Assembly: GCF_036084755.1 (NCBI RefSeq)
Contig: NZ_CP107968.1
Span: forward strand, 6,456,001-6,520,000
Reading direction: 5' to 3'
Source: Streptomyces sp. NBC_00370
GTDB taxonomy: Bacteria > Actinomycetota > Actinomycetes > Streptomycetales > Streptomycetaceae
Length of the DNA stretch: 64,000 nt
Translations under genes and position numbers: made by a program
Part shown: in pieces, positions 55,710 through 64,000 of the stretch
How positions within the stretch are numbered: position 1 is the stretch's first letter
How the letters are laid out: the number at the start of each line of letters is the position of its first letter
Notes under the pieces: model-generated
The model's database searches: none
Seen by the model: only the letters and a program-made list of their open reading frames with translations
Told to the model about the DNA's origin: nothing

Positions 55710-56279
55710 ATGAGGGCGATCAGAGCCAGGACGGCCATCAAGACGACGGCGGATGTGCTGCTGCGCAGCCTGCCGGGGCAGCTCGGCGGCTGCTTCCTGC
55801 TGGTCGCTGCCGTCATCCGGCTGATCCGGCCGGACCAGTCCCTCGTGTGGTGGCTGGTGCAGAGCGTCTTCTGGACCGCGCTCGGCGCGGGGATCGACGC
55901 ACTGCGGCGCCGCGGCGACCGGTCGGCCATGGGCGGTGTCTCGGCCGGCGAGCACCTGTCGGTGGAACACGGCCTGCAGCACGGCCTGGTCCCCGCCGAC
56001 CCGGCCGAACGGGCCGCGATGCACCGGCTGGTGATCCACCGGCGGCGCCGGATGGGCCGCTACTCCTGGCTGTTCGGGCCGCTGCTGGTGCTGATGTTCG
56101 CCCCGCCGGTGCTCGGCGTGCTGCTCGGGGCGTGGACGCCGGCCATGGCGCTGCTGGTGTTCGCGATCGTCTTCGACAGCTGGATGCTGTGGCTGCGCGG
56201 CCGCAACCTCGACCGCCTTGAGCGCATGGACCGGGCACTGTCGGCGGCGGCCAACACCCCGGCCATGACGCATCATTGA
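55710..56279 (+). CDS. Membrane protein of unknown function
   Basis: 189 residues with about four membrane segments: LGGCFLLVAAVIRLIR, WWLVQSVFWTALGAGIDALR, YSWLFGPLLVLMFAPPVLGV and LGAWTPAMALLVFAIVFDSW. A positively charged loop (HRLVIHRRRRMGRYSW) separates the pairs, and the end is soluble. The ATG at 55710 with GAGGGGAG is chosen; the longer frame overlaps the previous gene. It stands alone between the aromatic island and the serine hydrolase. Confidence 0.78.
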   Translation: MRAIRARTAIKTTADVLLRSLPGQLGGCFLLVAAVIRLIRPDQSLVWWLVQSVFWTALGAGIDALRRRGDRSAMGGVSAGEHLSVEHGLQHGLVPADPAERAAMHRLVIHRRRRMGRYSWLFGPLLVLMFAPPVLGVLLGAWTPAMALLVFAIVFDSWMLWLRGRNLDRLERMDRALSAAANTPAMTHH

Positions 56280-56286
56280 TGCTTCG

Positions 56287-57315
56287 TCAGGTCAGGGTGG
56301 CCGCCGCGGTGTGGAACGCGTGCCGTACGGCCACGATGCCTTCGCCGTCCCGCGAGGGGTGCACCCGGTTCGTCAGCAGAACCGCGTAGCGGCCGGTCGC
56401 CGGATCCACCCAGACGCTCGTCCCGGTGAAACCGGTGTGGCCGAACGAGTCGGGGCCGAGCGAAGGGCCGACGGGCGAGCCGACCAGGTCCTGGCCCTGC
56501 CAGGCGAGTCCGCGCCGCAGAGCGAGAGTGTCCGTGTGGGCGGCCGTCATCAGCGCGAAGGTCTCCGGGCGCAGCAGCTCCTTCGCCCCGCCGGCGAGTG
56601 ACTGCCCGAGCCGCTCCACATCGGCGAGCGGTGCGAACAGACCGGCGTGCCCGGCGACTCCGCCCAGTACCACCGCGTTCTCGTCATGCACCTCACCCGC
56701 CACCACCTGCCCGCGCCACGGGCAGTCCTCCGTGGCGACGGCCCGCGCACGGCCTGCCGCGTCGGGGTTGAAACCGGTGTCCTTCATCCCGAGCGGTACG
56801 CACACCAGCCGGTCCACCAGTGTGTCCAGCGGCTCGCCGGCCGCGCTCTCCGCGATCAGTCCGAGCAGGATGAAGCCCTGCGAGGAGTACTCCACCCGGA
56901 CGCCGGGGGCCGAGCGCGGCGGCAGCAGCCGCAGCGCCTCCAACAGCGCCTCGCGGGTGGGGTGTTCGCGGTAGAGCCGGACCTGGCCCGGCAGTCCCGA
57001 GGTGTGGGTGAGCAGTTGGTGGACGGTGAGGCCGGCCTTGTCGCCGCCCCGGTACGCCGGCAGATACTGGCCCGCCGTGCCGGCGAGATCCAGCGCGCCG
57101 CGCTCGACCAGCGCCATCACGGCGAGCCCGACGACGGGTTTGGTCACCGAGGCGAGGTCCCACAACTCGTCCCCGGTGAGCGCGGGACCGTCCCAGGCGC
57201 GGGTGCCGGTCCAGCCGCGGTCCAGCGGCCCCGCCGCCGTGCCGACGGACCACGCGGCGCCCGAGTACGCCCGTCGGGTGCGGCCCGCCGCCAGGATGTC
57301 GCCGAGGGCGCTCAC
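56287..57315 (-). CDS. Serine hydrolase of the beta-lactamase/AmpH-AmiE-like family
   Basis: 342 residues. The SxxK motif is ASVTKPVVGLAV (Ser and Lys near 56-59), the YxS equivalent is VEYSSQGFILLG, and the third motif is SFGHTGFTGTSVWVDP (HTG). There is no signal peptide, so it acts in the cytoplasm. B. subtilis AmiE, a cytosolic muramyl-alanine amidase, is of this family. Its start overlaps the stop of the IclR gene by four bases, so they are one transcript. With the divergent peptide ABC transporter and the ROK gene, a role in muropeptide breakdown is suggested. Confidence 0.88.
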   Translation of the reverse strand: MSALGDILAAGRTRRAYSGAAWSVGTAAGPLDRGWTGTRAWDGPALTGDELWDLASVTKPVVGLAVMALVERGALDLAGTAGQYLPAYRGGDKAGLTVHQLLTHTSGLPGQVRLYREHPTREALLEALRLLPPRSAPGVRVEYSSQGFILLGLIAESAAGEPLDTLVDRLVCVPLGMKDTGFNPDAAGRARAVATEDCPWRGQVVAGEVHDENAVVLGGVAGHAGLFAPLADVERLGQSLAGGAKELLRPETFALMTAAHTDTLALRRGLAWQGQDLVGSPVGPSLGPDSFGHTGFTGTSVWVDPATGRYAVLLTNRVHPSRDGEGIVAVRHAFHTAAATLT

Positions 57316-58196
57316 GCGAACTCACCGGCCTTCCCGTCGACCGCCGCGTCCGCTGCCGTATCCCCTGCGGTGTCCGCTGCCGTGTCCGCGACGAGGAACG
57401 GCGTCCGGGGCGCGCTGCCCAGGCCGGCCGAGACCGTACGGGCCGCGGCGCGCACCATCGGACCGAACAGCTCCACGTTCCGCTCGTCGAGGGTGAAGGT
57501 GAGGCCGCAGACGCCGATCGCGCCCACCACCTGTCCCTCGGCGTCGAGGACGGGGGCCGCTACCGACCGTACGTCCGGCTCGTCGTACTCGTCGTCCACG
57601 GCGTAACCGACCCGGGCCGCCTCCCGCAGCAGCGCGCGCAGCGCGGCGGGTTCGGTGGGGGTGCGCGGGGTACGCGCGGCCAGCCGCCCGGTGTCGAGCA
57701 GGGCCGCCGTCTCCTGCGGCGGCAGGGCCGAGAGCATCGCGAGGCCCACGCCGCTGCTGTGCAGCGGGGTCCGGCCGCCGGGGCGCCCGCTCATCCGGTA
57801 CTCCCTGGCCGGCTCCGACCCGGCGAGCAGGACGGCTTCGTCGCCGCTGCGCACGGCGTACCGCGCGAGCAGTCCGGTGCGCCGGCGCAGATCGGCCAGG
57901 ACGGGCCGGGCGAGCGCGAGATCCCTGCTGTCGTCCAGCGCCGCTGCGGCGAGCCCGAGCAGCCGGGGACCCGCGCGGTAGCTGCCGCCCTCGGCCGGCT
58001 GCGCGAAGCCGTACTCGGCGAGCGTTCTCAGATGACGGTGGACAGTCGGTTTGGTGAGTCCTGTGCGGCGTGCGATATCGCCCAACCGGTGTGGCCCACC
58101 GGCCTGTACGAGTGCTTCGAGCACCTCCATCGCCTTGTCGACGGGGCCCTTCGCGGGCTCTGGCTCGCTGGCACGGGTGTTGACCGCTTTCGACAT
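57312..58196 (-). CDS. IclR-family regulator
   Basis: 294 residues. The winged HTH is at ~20-85 (AMEVLEALVQAGGPHRLGDI, RRTGLTKPTVHRHLRTLAEY). The effector domain at ~95-260 has LARYAVRSGDEAVLLAGSEP, LHSSGVGLAMLSALP and PVLDAEGQVVGAIGVCGLTF, with EEYDEPDVRS-like spacing seen as DDEYDEPDVRSVAAPV. The C-terminus ends in an Ala/Asp-rich tail (ADTAADTAGDTAADAA). The ATG at 58196 is preferred; an in-frame ATG at 58226 would add ten residues. It is divergent from the ABC operon and probably its regulator. Confidence 0.9.
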   Translation of the reverse strand: MSKAVNTRASEPEPAKGPVDKAMEVLEALVQAGGPHRLGDIARRTGLTKPTVHRHLRTLAEYGFAQPAEGGSYRAGPRLLGLAAAALDDSRDLALARPVLADLRRRTGLLARYAVRSGDEAVLLAGSEPAREYRMSGRPGGRTPLHSSGVGLAMLSALPPQETAALLDTGRLAARTPRTPTEPAALRALLREAARVGYAVDDEYDEPDVRSVAAPVLDAEGQVVGAIGVCGLTFTLDERNVELFGPMVRAAARTVSAGLGSAPRTPFLVADTAADTAGDTAADAAVDGKAGEFA

Positions 58197-58245
58197 GTCG
58201 CTTAGCTTAACCCAACCGCATTCCATCTGCCGGAACGGATGTGTT

Positions 58246-58257
58246 GTTCAATGGAAC
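58246..58257. promoter_or_regulatory. Inverted repeat, probable IclR site
   Basis: GTTC-AATG-GAAC spans the likely start codon of the binding-protein gene. A nearby CGGAACG (58231-58237) shares the GGAACG word. The layout fits an IclR operator in the 54-bp divergent gap. Confidence 0.4.
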
Positions 58258-59825
58258 GAATACGTCAAGGGCGGGCCGTGGACCGCAGCGGCCCACGCCG
58301 CCGCGACGTCCTGCGCCTCGGCGGCCTGGTCGTGCCGGCCGTGGCCGCGCCCGCGCTCCTGACGGGGTGCGGCGCCAACCCCGCGAGCAGCGCGGGCAAC
58401 GTCCTGCGGGTGTCGCAGCCCGGGGACCCCGTGACCATGGACCCGCAGAAACAGGGCGACATGGTCTCGATGAACGCCCTGATCAACATGTTCGACACCC
58501 TCACCACCCGGGGCGCCGACAACAAACTGCACCCACGGCTCGCGCTGTCCTGGACCGCGCGCGACGAACGCACCTGGCGCTTCACCCTGCGCCCCGGCGT
58601 GACGTTCCACAACGGCGAGGTGTGTGACGCGGCCGCGGTCAAGTTCTCCATCGAGCGGCTGCTCGACCCCAAGACCAAGTCGCCGATCGTCGAGCTGCGT
58701 TACGTGAAGGACGTCGCCGTCGTCGACCCGCTGACCGTCGATGTGCACACCACGCTGCACGACCCGATCCTGCCCGACAAGCTCTCCCTGTTCGGCGGGG
58801 TCGCCGTACCGCCGCGCTATCTGGCCGACGTCGGCGACCAGGGCTTCGCCGCCCACCCCGTCGGCACGGGCCCGTTCACCTTCGTCAGCTGGCAGCGCGA
58901 CCACGAACTGCGCATGCGGGCCTACCCGAAACACTGGGCGGGCCGCCCGCACGTGGACGAACTGGTCTTCAGCCCCGCGCCCAACGCCTCGTCCTCACTC
59001 GCCGCCCTCCAGAGCGGCGGCGTCGACCTCGTCGCCGGACTCACCCCCGACGCTGCGCAGCAGCTCGACGGCTACACCGGGGTCACCCTGGACGGCTACA
59101 CCGGGATCCGCACCTCCTACCTGTCCCTGAACACCCTGGACAAGGGGCCGCTCAGCGACCGGCGGGTGCGCCAGGCGCTCAACCACGCCATCGACGTACC
59201 GCTGTTGATCAAAGCGGTGCTCGGCGGCAAGGCGCGTGAAGTGCCCGCGATGATCCCGCACGGCGCCTTCGGCTTCGACCCGTCGGTCAAGCCGTTCACC
59301 CGCTCGGTGAAGACGGCACGCGCGCTGCTCGCCGAAGCCGGCTATCCGCACGGCTTCAGCACCACGCTCACCGCCTCCAACATCGACTCCAACGTCGCGG
59401 AGGCCCTGTCCGGGCTCCTCGCCAAGGCAGGGGTGGACGCCAAGGTCGACCTGCTCGACCCCGGCACCTACTCCAGCAGGCTCACCTCGGCCAACCACGC
59501 GGCGCTCGGCCCGATGTACCTCGCGGCCAGCACCATCTGGACGCTGGACGGCGAGAGCATGATCCAGTCGAACGTACGCAGCGACCGCAGGCAGAGCCGC
59601 TGGCACTCCAAGGAGGCGGACCGGCTCGTCGACATCGAGGAACTCTCCGTCGACCCCGCCGAGCGCACCAAGGCCTTCTCCGACCTGCAACGGCTGATGC
59701 GGCAGGAAGCGCCCTTCGTCTTCCTCTACCAGCTCGACAACATCTACGCCCGCAACCAGCGGCCCCGCTGGAAGCCGGGTCCCGCGGGCGTACTCGCCAT
59801 GGCGGGCGCGGAGGTCTCCCGATGA
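58251..59825 (+). CDS. Peptide-type ABC transporter substrate-binding lipoprotein (Tat type)
   Basis: 524 residues. The signal has twin arginines (SGPRRRDVLRLGGL) and a lipobox LLTGC, so the protein is probably exported folded and lipid-anchored. The body is SBP family 5: DPVTMDPQKQGDMVSMNALI, RTWRFTLRPGVTFHNGEVCD, HPVGTGPFTFVSWQRDHELR and SDRRVRQALNHAIDVPLLIK. It captures oligopeptides or related ligands. The ATG at 58251 is used; a GTG at 58278 with AAGGGCGGG is an alternative that keeps the Tat motif. It overlaps the next gene (ATGA). Confidence 0.9.
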   Translation: MERIRQGRAVDRSGPRRRDVLRLGGLVVPAVAAPALLTGCGANPASSAGNVLRVSQPGDPVTMDPQKQGDMVSMNALINMFDTLTTRGADNKLHPRLALSWTARDERTWRFTLRPGVTFHNGEVCDAAAVKFSIERLLDPKTKSPIVELRYVKDVAVVDPLTVDVHTTLHDPILPDKLSLFGGVAVPPRYLADVGDQGFAAHPVGTGPFTFVSWQRDHELRMRAYPKHWAGRPHVDELVFSPAPNASSSLAALQSGGVDLVAGLTPDAAQQLDGYTGVTLDGYTGIRTSYLSLNTLDKGPLSDRRVRQALNHAIDVPLLIKAVLGGKAREVPAMIPHGAFGFDPSVKPFTRSVKTARALLAEAGYPHGFSTTLTASNIDSNVAEALSGLLAKAGVDAKVDLLDPGTYSSRLTSANHAALGPMYLAASTIWTLDGESMIQSNVRSDRRQSRWHSKEADRLVDIEELSVDPAERTKAFSDLQRLMRQEAPFVFLYQLDNIYARNQRPRWKPGPAGVLAMAGAEVSR

Positions 59826-60823
59826 CCGAACTCTCCCTCCAGCAACGGCCGCAGACGGCCGGCGAGCCACAGGAACGTACCCGCGACCGGGCGGGGATGC
59901 GGCTGCTGCGCACCGTCCTGCTCAGGCTCGGCACCGCGCTGCTCGTCCTGCTCTGTACGGCGACCGTCTCCTTCTTCCTGGTCCGGCTCTCCGGCGACCC
60001 CGTCAAACTGCTGCTGCCACCCGATGCGACGGCCCATCAGGAAGCCGTACTGCGCGGCTCGTTGGGCCTCGACCGGTCGCTGTTCTCCCAGTACGTCGAC
60101 TTCCTGTGGGGACTGCCCCGCCTCGACTTCGGCAACTCCCTCTTCTACAACGAACCGGTGCGCACGGTGCTCGCCGACCGGCTGCCCGCCACCCTCCAAC
60201 TGGCCGCAGCCGCACTGGTGGTGACGCTGGTCATCGCCATCCCCGCCGGGATCTTCGCGGCGATGCGGCGCGGCAGGGCCTCCGACCGCGGTGTGATGAC
60301 CGGGGTGCTGCTCGGCCAGTCGACCCCGCCGTTCTGGGTCGGCATCCTGCTGATCCTGGTCTTCGCCGTCGGCCTGCACGCCCTGCCCGCCTCCGGGTAC
60401 GGCACGTTCGCCAATCTGGTGCTGCCCGCGGTGACCCTCGCCGTGTACTCCGTCGCCGTCGTCGCGCGGCTGCTGCGCTCGTCACTGATCGACGTCCTGT
60501 CCTCGGACCACATCCGCACCGCGCGCGCCAAGGGCTTCGGACCGGTCAAGGTCGTGCTCACACACGGCCTGCGCAACGCTTCGCTGCCGGTGGTGACCGT
60601 GATCGGACTTGAGGTCGGCAGCCTGCTGGGCGGCGCGATCCTCACCGAACAGGTCTTCTCCTGGCCGGGTGTCGGACAGCTGACGATCGAGGCCATCTCG
60701 CACCGCGACTTCCCGCTCGTCCAGGCCACCGTGCTGTTCTTCGCCGCCACCTTCGTCGTGGTGAACCTGCTCGTCGACCTCTCCTACAGCTTCCTCGACC
60801 CGAGGGTGAGGACGTCCCGATGA
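59822..60823 (+). CDS. ABC transporter permease, DppB type
   Basis: 333 residues with six predicted membrane segments. Features of the DppB/OppB family are TVSFFLVRLSGDPVKLLLPP, FLWGLPRLDFGNSLFYNEPV, TPPFWVGILLILVFAVGLHA and the EAA-like loop IRTARAKGFGPVKVVLTHGL. It pairs with the next permease. ATGA overlaps at both ends show tight coupling. Confidence 0.95.
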   Translation: MTELSLQQRPQTAGEPQERTRDRAGMRLLRTVLLRLGTALLVLLCTATVSFFLVRLSGDPVKLLLPPDATAHQEAVLRGSLGLDRSLFSQYVDFLWGLPRLDFGNSLFYNEPVRTVLADRLPATLQLAAAALVVTLVIAIPAGIFAAMRRGRASDRGVMTGVLLGQSTPPFWVGILLILVFAVGLHALPASGYGTFANLVLPAVTLAVYSVAVVARLLRSSLIDVLSSDHIRTARAKGFGPVKVVLTHGLRNASLPVVTVIGLEVGSLLGGAILTEQVFSWPGVGQLTIEAISHRDFPLVQATVLFFAATFVVVNLLVDLSYSFLDPRVRTSR

Positions 60824-61731
60824 CCGTCACCACACCGGCAGCCGCCGCACCGGCGGCGACGGCAGCGGAGCGCGGCCCACGCGCCGCCGCCCTGCGTACC
60901 CTGCTGCGCAACAAGCTCGCCGTCGTCGCGCTCGCGGTACTCGCGATCATGCTGATCTTCGCGCTCTTCGCACCGCTGATCGCCCCGTACGACCCCAACG
61001 CCCAGGACCTGCTGCTCCGGCTGAAGCCGCCGGCCTGGCAGTCCGGGGGCAGCGGCGCCCATCCCCTCGGCACCGACCAGCTCGGCCGCGACATGCTCTC
61101 GCGTGTCATCTACGGCACCCGGATCTCGCTGCTCGTCGGCGCGGGCGCCGCGCTGCTGGCCGGCGTGATCGGCACCGTCGTCGGACTCGCCTCCGGCTAC
61201 TTCGGCGGCTGGCTCGACCGGGTGCTCATGCGGCTCGCCGACGTCCAACTCGCCTTCCCCGCCATCCTGCTGGCCCTGGCGATCGTCGGCTTCCTCGGCT
61301 CGGGGCTCTGGTACGTGATCCTCGTGCTCGGCTTCACCGGCTGGGTGTCGTACGCCCGTGTCGTGCGCTCCGAGGTGATGTCGCTGCGCTCGCGTGACTT
61401 CATCACCGAGGCCCGCGCCATCGGGGTCACCGACGGCGCCATCATGCGTCGCCATCTGCTGCCCAACGTGATGGCCCCGCTCGCCACCATCGGCACCCTG
61501 CACATCGCCGCCGCCATCGTCGCCGAGGCGTCCCTGAGCTACCTGGGACTCGGTGTGCCCAAGGAGACCGTCACCTGGGGCTCGATGCTCGCCGACGGCC
61601 AGCTCTACCTCGGCACCTCCTGGTGGGTCGCGGTGTTCCCCGGGGTCGCCCTGATGATCACCTCGCTCGCCGTCAACATCACCGGCGACGCCCTGCGCGA
61701 CGTCGCGGACCCGAAGGCGTACCGCCGATGA
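60820..61731 (+). CDS. ABC transporter permease, DppC type
   Basis: 303 residues. The DppC family N-terminal helix (LAVVALAVLAIMLIFALFAP) and APYDPNAQDLLLRLKPPAW, GTDQLGRDMLSRVIYGTRIS, and the EAA loop FITEARAIGVTDGAIMRRHL are all seen. SYLGLGVPKETVTWGSMLAD is a clear family mark. It forms the pore with the DppB-type protein. Confidence 0.95.
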   Translation: MTVTTPAAAAPAATAAERGPRAAALRTLLRNKLAVVALAVLAIMLIFALFAPLIAPYDPNAQDLLLRLKPPAWQSGGSGAHPLGTDQLGRDMLSRVIYGTRISLLVGAGAALLAGVIGTVVGLASGYFGGWLDRVLMRLADVQLAFPAILLALAIVGFLGSGLWYVILVLGFTGWVSYARVVRSEVMSLRSRDFITEARAIGVTDGAIMRRHLLPNVMAPLATIGTLHIAAAIVAEASLSYLGLGVPKETVTWGSMLADGQLYLGTSWWVAVFPGVALMITSLAVNITGDALRDVADPKAYRR

Positions 61732-62612
61732 CAACAGACCGCACCCCGCCCGTACATGAGACCCGGCCGGTACGTGAGACTCCGCCGGTACGTGAGACCG
61801 CGCCTGTGCCTGAAACCGCGCCCGTGCTCGAAATCGACGACCTCAGCGTCGACTTCAGGCTCGACACCTCCACCGTGCACGCCGTCCAGGGCGTCAGCCT
61901 CCAGGTCGGCGCGGGCGAGACCCTGGCCGTGGTGGGGGAGTCCGGCAGCGGCAAGACCGCCACCGCGCTGTCCGTGCTGCGGCTCAACCCCGCCCCGCCG
62001 TGTGTGTACGCGGGCGGTGAGATCCGCTTCGCCGGACGCGACCTGCTCGCCCTGAGCGAGAAGGAACTCTGCGCGATCCGGGGCCATGACATCGCCATGA
62101 TCTTCCAGGACCCGATGACCAGCCTCGACCCGCTCCAGCGCGTCGGCACCCAGGTGGCCGAGGTGCTCAGGCACCACAGGGGCGTCTCACGCGCCGAGGC
62201 CAAGGAGGCCGCCGTCGCCGCGCTCGACGAGGTCGGCATCCCCGACCCGGAACGCCGCTACCGGCAGTATCCGCACGAGCTGTCCGGCGGCCTCCGGCAG
62301 CGCGTGATGATCGCGACGGCGCTGGTGGGCCGGCCGCGCGTGCTCATCGCCGACGAGCCGACCACCGCGCTCGACGTCACCGTGCAGCGGCAGATCCTCG
62401 ATCTGCTCGTGGCACTCCAGGAACGGCACGGCATGGCCGTCGTACTGATCACCCACGACCTCGGAGTGGTGGCCGAGACGGCCGACCGGGTCGTCGTCAT
62501 GAACGCGGGCCGCGTCGTGGAGAGCGGGGACGTCATGGACGTCTTCGACCACCCCGCCGAGGACTACACACGGCGGTTGCTGGACGCCACCCCACGATTG
62601 GAGTCGGCATGA
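61728..62612 (+). CDS. ABC transporter ATPase, DppD type, with repeat N-terminus
   Basis: 294 residues. After ~30 residues made of five P-V-x-E-T units (PVHETRPVRETPPVRETAPV) comes the ATPase: VVGESGSGKTATALSVL (Walker A), ELSGGLRQRVMIATALVGRP (signature), VLIADEPTTALDVTVQR (Walker B) and LITHDLGVVAETAD (H loop). The ATG at 61728 overlaps the previous stop. The repeat extension is encoded by short tandem DNA repeats and is unusual for the family. Confidence 0.94.
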   Translation: MTTDRTPPVHETRPVRETPPVRETAPVPETAPVLEIDDLSVDFRLDTSTVHAVQGVSLQVGAGETLAVVGESGSGKTATALSVLRLNPAPPCVYAGGEIRFAGRDLLALSEKELCAIRGHDIAMIFQDPMTSLDPLQRVGTQVAEVLRHHRGVSRAEAKEAAVAALDEVGIPDPERRYRQYPHELSGGLRQRVMIATALVGRPRVLIADEPTTALDVTVQRQILDLLVALQERHGMAVVLITHDLGVVAETADRVVVMNAGRVVESGDVMDVFDHPAEDYTRRLLDATPRLESA

Positions 62613-63433
62613 CGCTGCTCGAACTGGACGGTCTGCGCAAGGAGTTCGGCGGCAGGCCGGCCAATGTGGCGGTCGACGACGTGTCCCTGACCGTGACCGA
62701 GGGAGAAACCCTCGCCCTGGTCGGCGAGTCGGGCTGCGGCAAGACCACCCTGACCCGGCTGCTGCTGCGGCTCCTTGAGCCGACCGCCGGAAGCGTACGG
62801 TTCGACGGGCAGGACCTCGCCGCCCTGTCACCGGCCCAACTGCGCGCCGTGCGCCGCCAGATGCAGGTGGTGCTGCAGGACCCGTACTCCAGCATGAACC
62901 CGCGCATGCGGATCACGGACATCGTCGCCGAGCCGCTGATCACCCACGACCCGGCGGCCCGTGGCCGGCGCGGCAGGGCCCGTACCCGCGAACGCGTCGG
63001 TGAGCTGCTGGAGTCGGTGGGGCTGCCCGCCGCGATCCAGGACCGCTACCCGCACGAGTTCTCCGGCGGCCAGCGCCAGCGCGTCTCGATCGCCCGCGCG
63101 CTCGCCCTCGAACCCCGGCTCGTGGTGCTCGACGAACCCACCAGCGCCCTCGACGTCTCCGTCCAGGCGCAGGTCCTCGATCTGCTGGCGGAACTGCAAC
63201 AGCGGCTCGGACTCACCTACGTCTTCGTCTCGCACAACCTCGCCGTCGTGCGGCAGGTGGCCGACCGGGTCGCCGTCATGCGGCACGGCAAACTGGTGGA
63301 GGTCGGTGCGGCCGCCGACGTCTTCGGCGTTCCGCAGCACCCGTACACCCGGCAGCTGCTCGACGCCGTGCCCGTACCGGACCCGCGCCGTGCCCGCCGC
63401 ACCAGGGACCGCCCGCACACGGAGGCGGTGTAG
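62609..63433 (+). CDS. ABC transporter ATPase, DppF type
   Basis: 274 residues. Walker A is LVGESGCGKTTLTRLLLRLL. QVVLQDPYSSMNPRMRITDI is the Q-loop region of the OppF group. EFSGGQRQRVSIARALALEP (signature), LVVLDEPTSALDVSVQAQVL (Walker B) and YVFVSHNLAVVRQVADRVAV complete the domain. It is slightly shorter than most OppF proteins because the N-terminal extension is missing. It is the last gene of the ABC operon. Confidence 0.95.
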   Translation: MTLLELDGLRKEFGGRPANVAVDDVSLTVTEGETLALVGESGCGKTTLTRLLLRLLEPTAGSVRFDGQDLAALSPAQLRAVRRQMQVVLQDPYSSMNPRMRITDIVAEPLITHDPAARGRRGRARTRERVGELLESVGLPAAIQDRYPHEFSGGQRQRVSIARALALEPRLVVLDEPTSALDVSVQAQVLDLLAELQQRLGLTYVFVSHNLAVVRQVADRVAVMRHGKLVEVGAAADVFGVPQHPYTRQLLDAVPVPDPRRARRTRDRPHTEAV

Positions 63434-63486
63434 CCGTGGGGCGTCCAGAGGTGACCCGGCCGGCGGCGGCGCGGCCGACGGCCTCC

Positions 63487-64000
63487 CTAGAGGTGGGACA
63501 GCACCAGACCCGCACCGCCCAGCAGCGCCACATCGTCCACCGCGGCGCCGCTCACCAGCACCTGCGGCAGCTCGGCGCCGACCGAGGCGACGTCGGAGCG
63601 CAGCCGCTCCTCGATGAGGGTGCGGAACCGCTCGCCGCCCTCCCGTGCCTCGCCGTGCAGGACGAAAAGGCCCGGAGCGAAGAGCTGCTGGACGTTGATC
63701 AGCCCCAGGGCGACGTTCTCCGCGTACTCCTCGACCGTCCGGCGGGCCGGCTCGTCGTCGCGCTCCACCAGCGCGGCGAGCGTGGCCCCCTCGCCGAGCC
63801 CGGCCGTACGGGCGCGGTCACGCAGCCAGCGGGTGGTGGCCACCGTCTTCCAGCAGCCGCGCCCGCCGCAGGTGCACGCCTCGCCGCTGGCCGACACGGT
63901 CATGTGCGCGCCGCTGCGCCCGCCCGCCGGGGCGAGCACTTCGCCGTCGTACAGGATGCCGACGCCCAGCACCTCGCCGGTCGACACCGAGGCGAACGTA
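63487..64000 (-). CDS. ROK-family protein (C-terminal part; 5' end outside window)
   Basis: About 171 residues are visible, and the frame is open to the window edge (TFASVSTGEVLGVGI). The ROK pattern STGEVLGVGILYDGEVLAPA, GRSGAHMTV and the zinc motif CTCGGRGCWKT (C-x-C-G-x-x-G-C) are present. The rest (ALGLINVQQLFAPGLFVLHG) is the usual C-terminal ROK helix and strand. It may be a sugar kinase (N-acetylglucosamine or anhydro-muramate type) or a ROK repressor; the N-terminus, which would decide, lies outside. It converges on the ABC operon. Confidence 0.85.
   Translation of the reverse strand, partial: TFASVSTGEVLGVGILYDGEVLAPAGGRSGAHMTVSASGEACTCGGRGCWKTVATTRWLRDRARTAGLGEGATLAALVERDDEPARRTVEEYAENVALGLINVQQLFAPGLFVLHGEAREGGERFRTLIEERLRSDVASVGAELPQVLVSGAAVDDVALLGGAGLVLSHL

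Overview
The window is very GC-rich, its codons strongly prefer G or C at the third position, TTA codons are almost absent, and nearly every regulator family in it is typical of filamentous actinomycetes. This points to a Streptomyces chromosome or a very close relative. No phage, transposase, CRISPR array or rRNA was seen. One tRNA-like gene, tRNA-Trp(CCA), lies near the left end.

Left part (1-9 kb): the end of a TetR regulator, a MarR-like remnant, a large secreted two-LamG-domain protein, the tRNA-Trp, and a DGPF/YCII protein plus ECF42-type sigma factor pair with a matching promoter. Three small redox or repressor pairs follow. 9-17.4 kb holds the least familiar locus: a receiver-like/winged-helix regulator, a large protein with an ADP-ribosyltransferase-like C-terminus, a membrane-anchored ChW-repeat-like protein, a convergent STAND ATPase with a GNAT-like middle and C-terminal HTH, and a GntR regulator. 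17.4-24.6 kb holds a long untranslated leader, a MerR-type regulator, a phospholipase D/cardiolipin synthase-type enzyme and three partner-switching proteins (STAS, HATPase, and a SpoIIE-type protein that seems to have lost metal ligands). A TetR/epimerase pair there has two strong operators, and a small unannotated ORF overlaps the start of the SpoIIE-type gene.

24.7-36.1 kb: a secreted beta-helix glycosidase with LacI-type operator motifs, a GlxA-type regulator, an HxlR/hydrolase pair, a Ser/Thr kinase with a TTA codon, a large secreted alpha/beta hydrolase and a sugar:proton symporter. 36.3-40 kb: a SepF paralogue, a MazG-like hydrolase, small unknowns, an F420-type luciferase-like oxidoreductase and homocysteine methyltransferase. 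40-46.6 kb: the Hen1-Pnkp RNA repair operon, followed by arginine deiminase and ornithine carbamoyltransferase.

47.3-55.6 kb looks like one catabolic island for an aromatic CoA thioester, best read as 2-aminobenzoyl-CoA (anthranilate) or salicylyl-CoA. It holds a CoA ligase, a bifunctional FAD monooxygenase/old-yellow-enzyme protein, enoyl-CoA hydratase, acyl-CoA dehydrogenase, a RidA protein, an alpha/beta-fold protein and a PaaX repressor. 56.3-64 kb is an IclR-controlled set of a serine hydrolase, a complete oligopeptide-type ABC transporter and a ROK protein cut by the window end; scavenging of cell-wall peptides is a reasonable but unproven reading.
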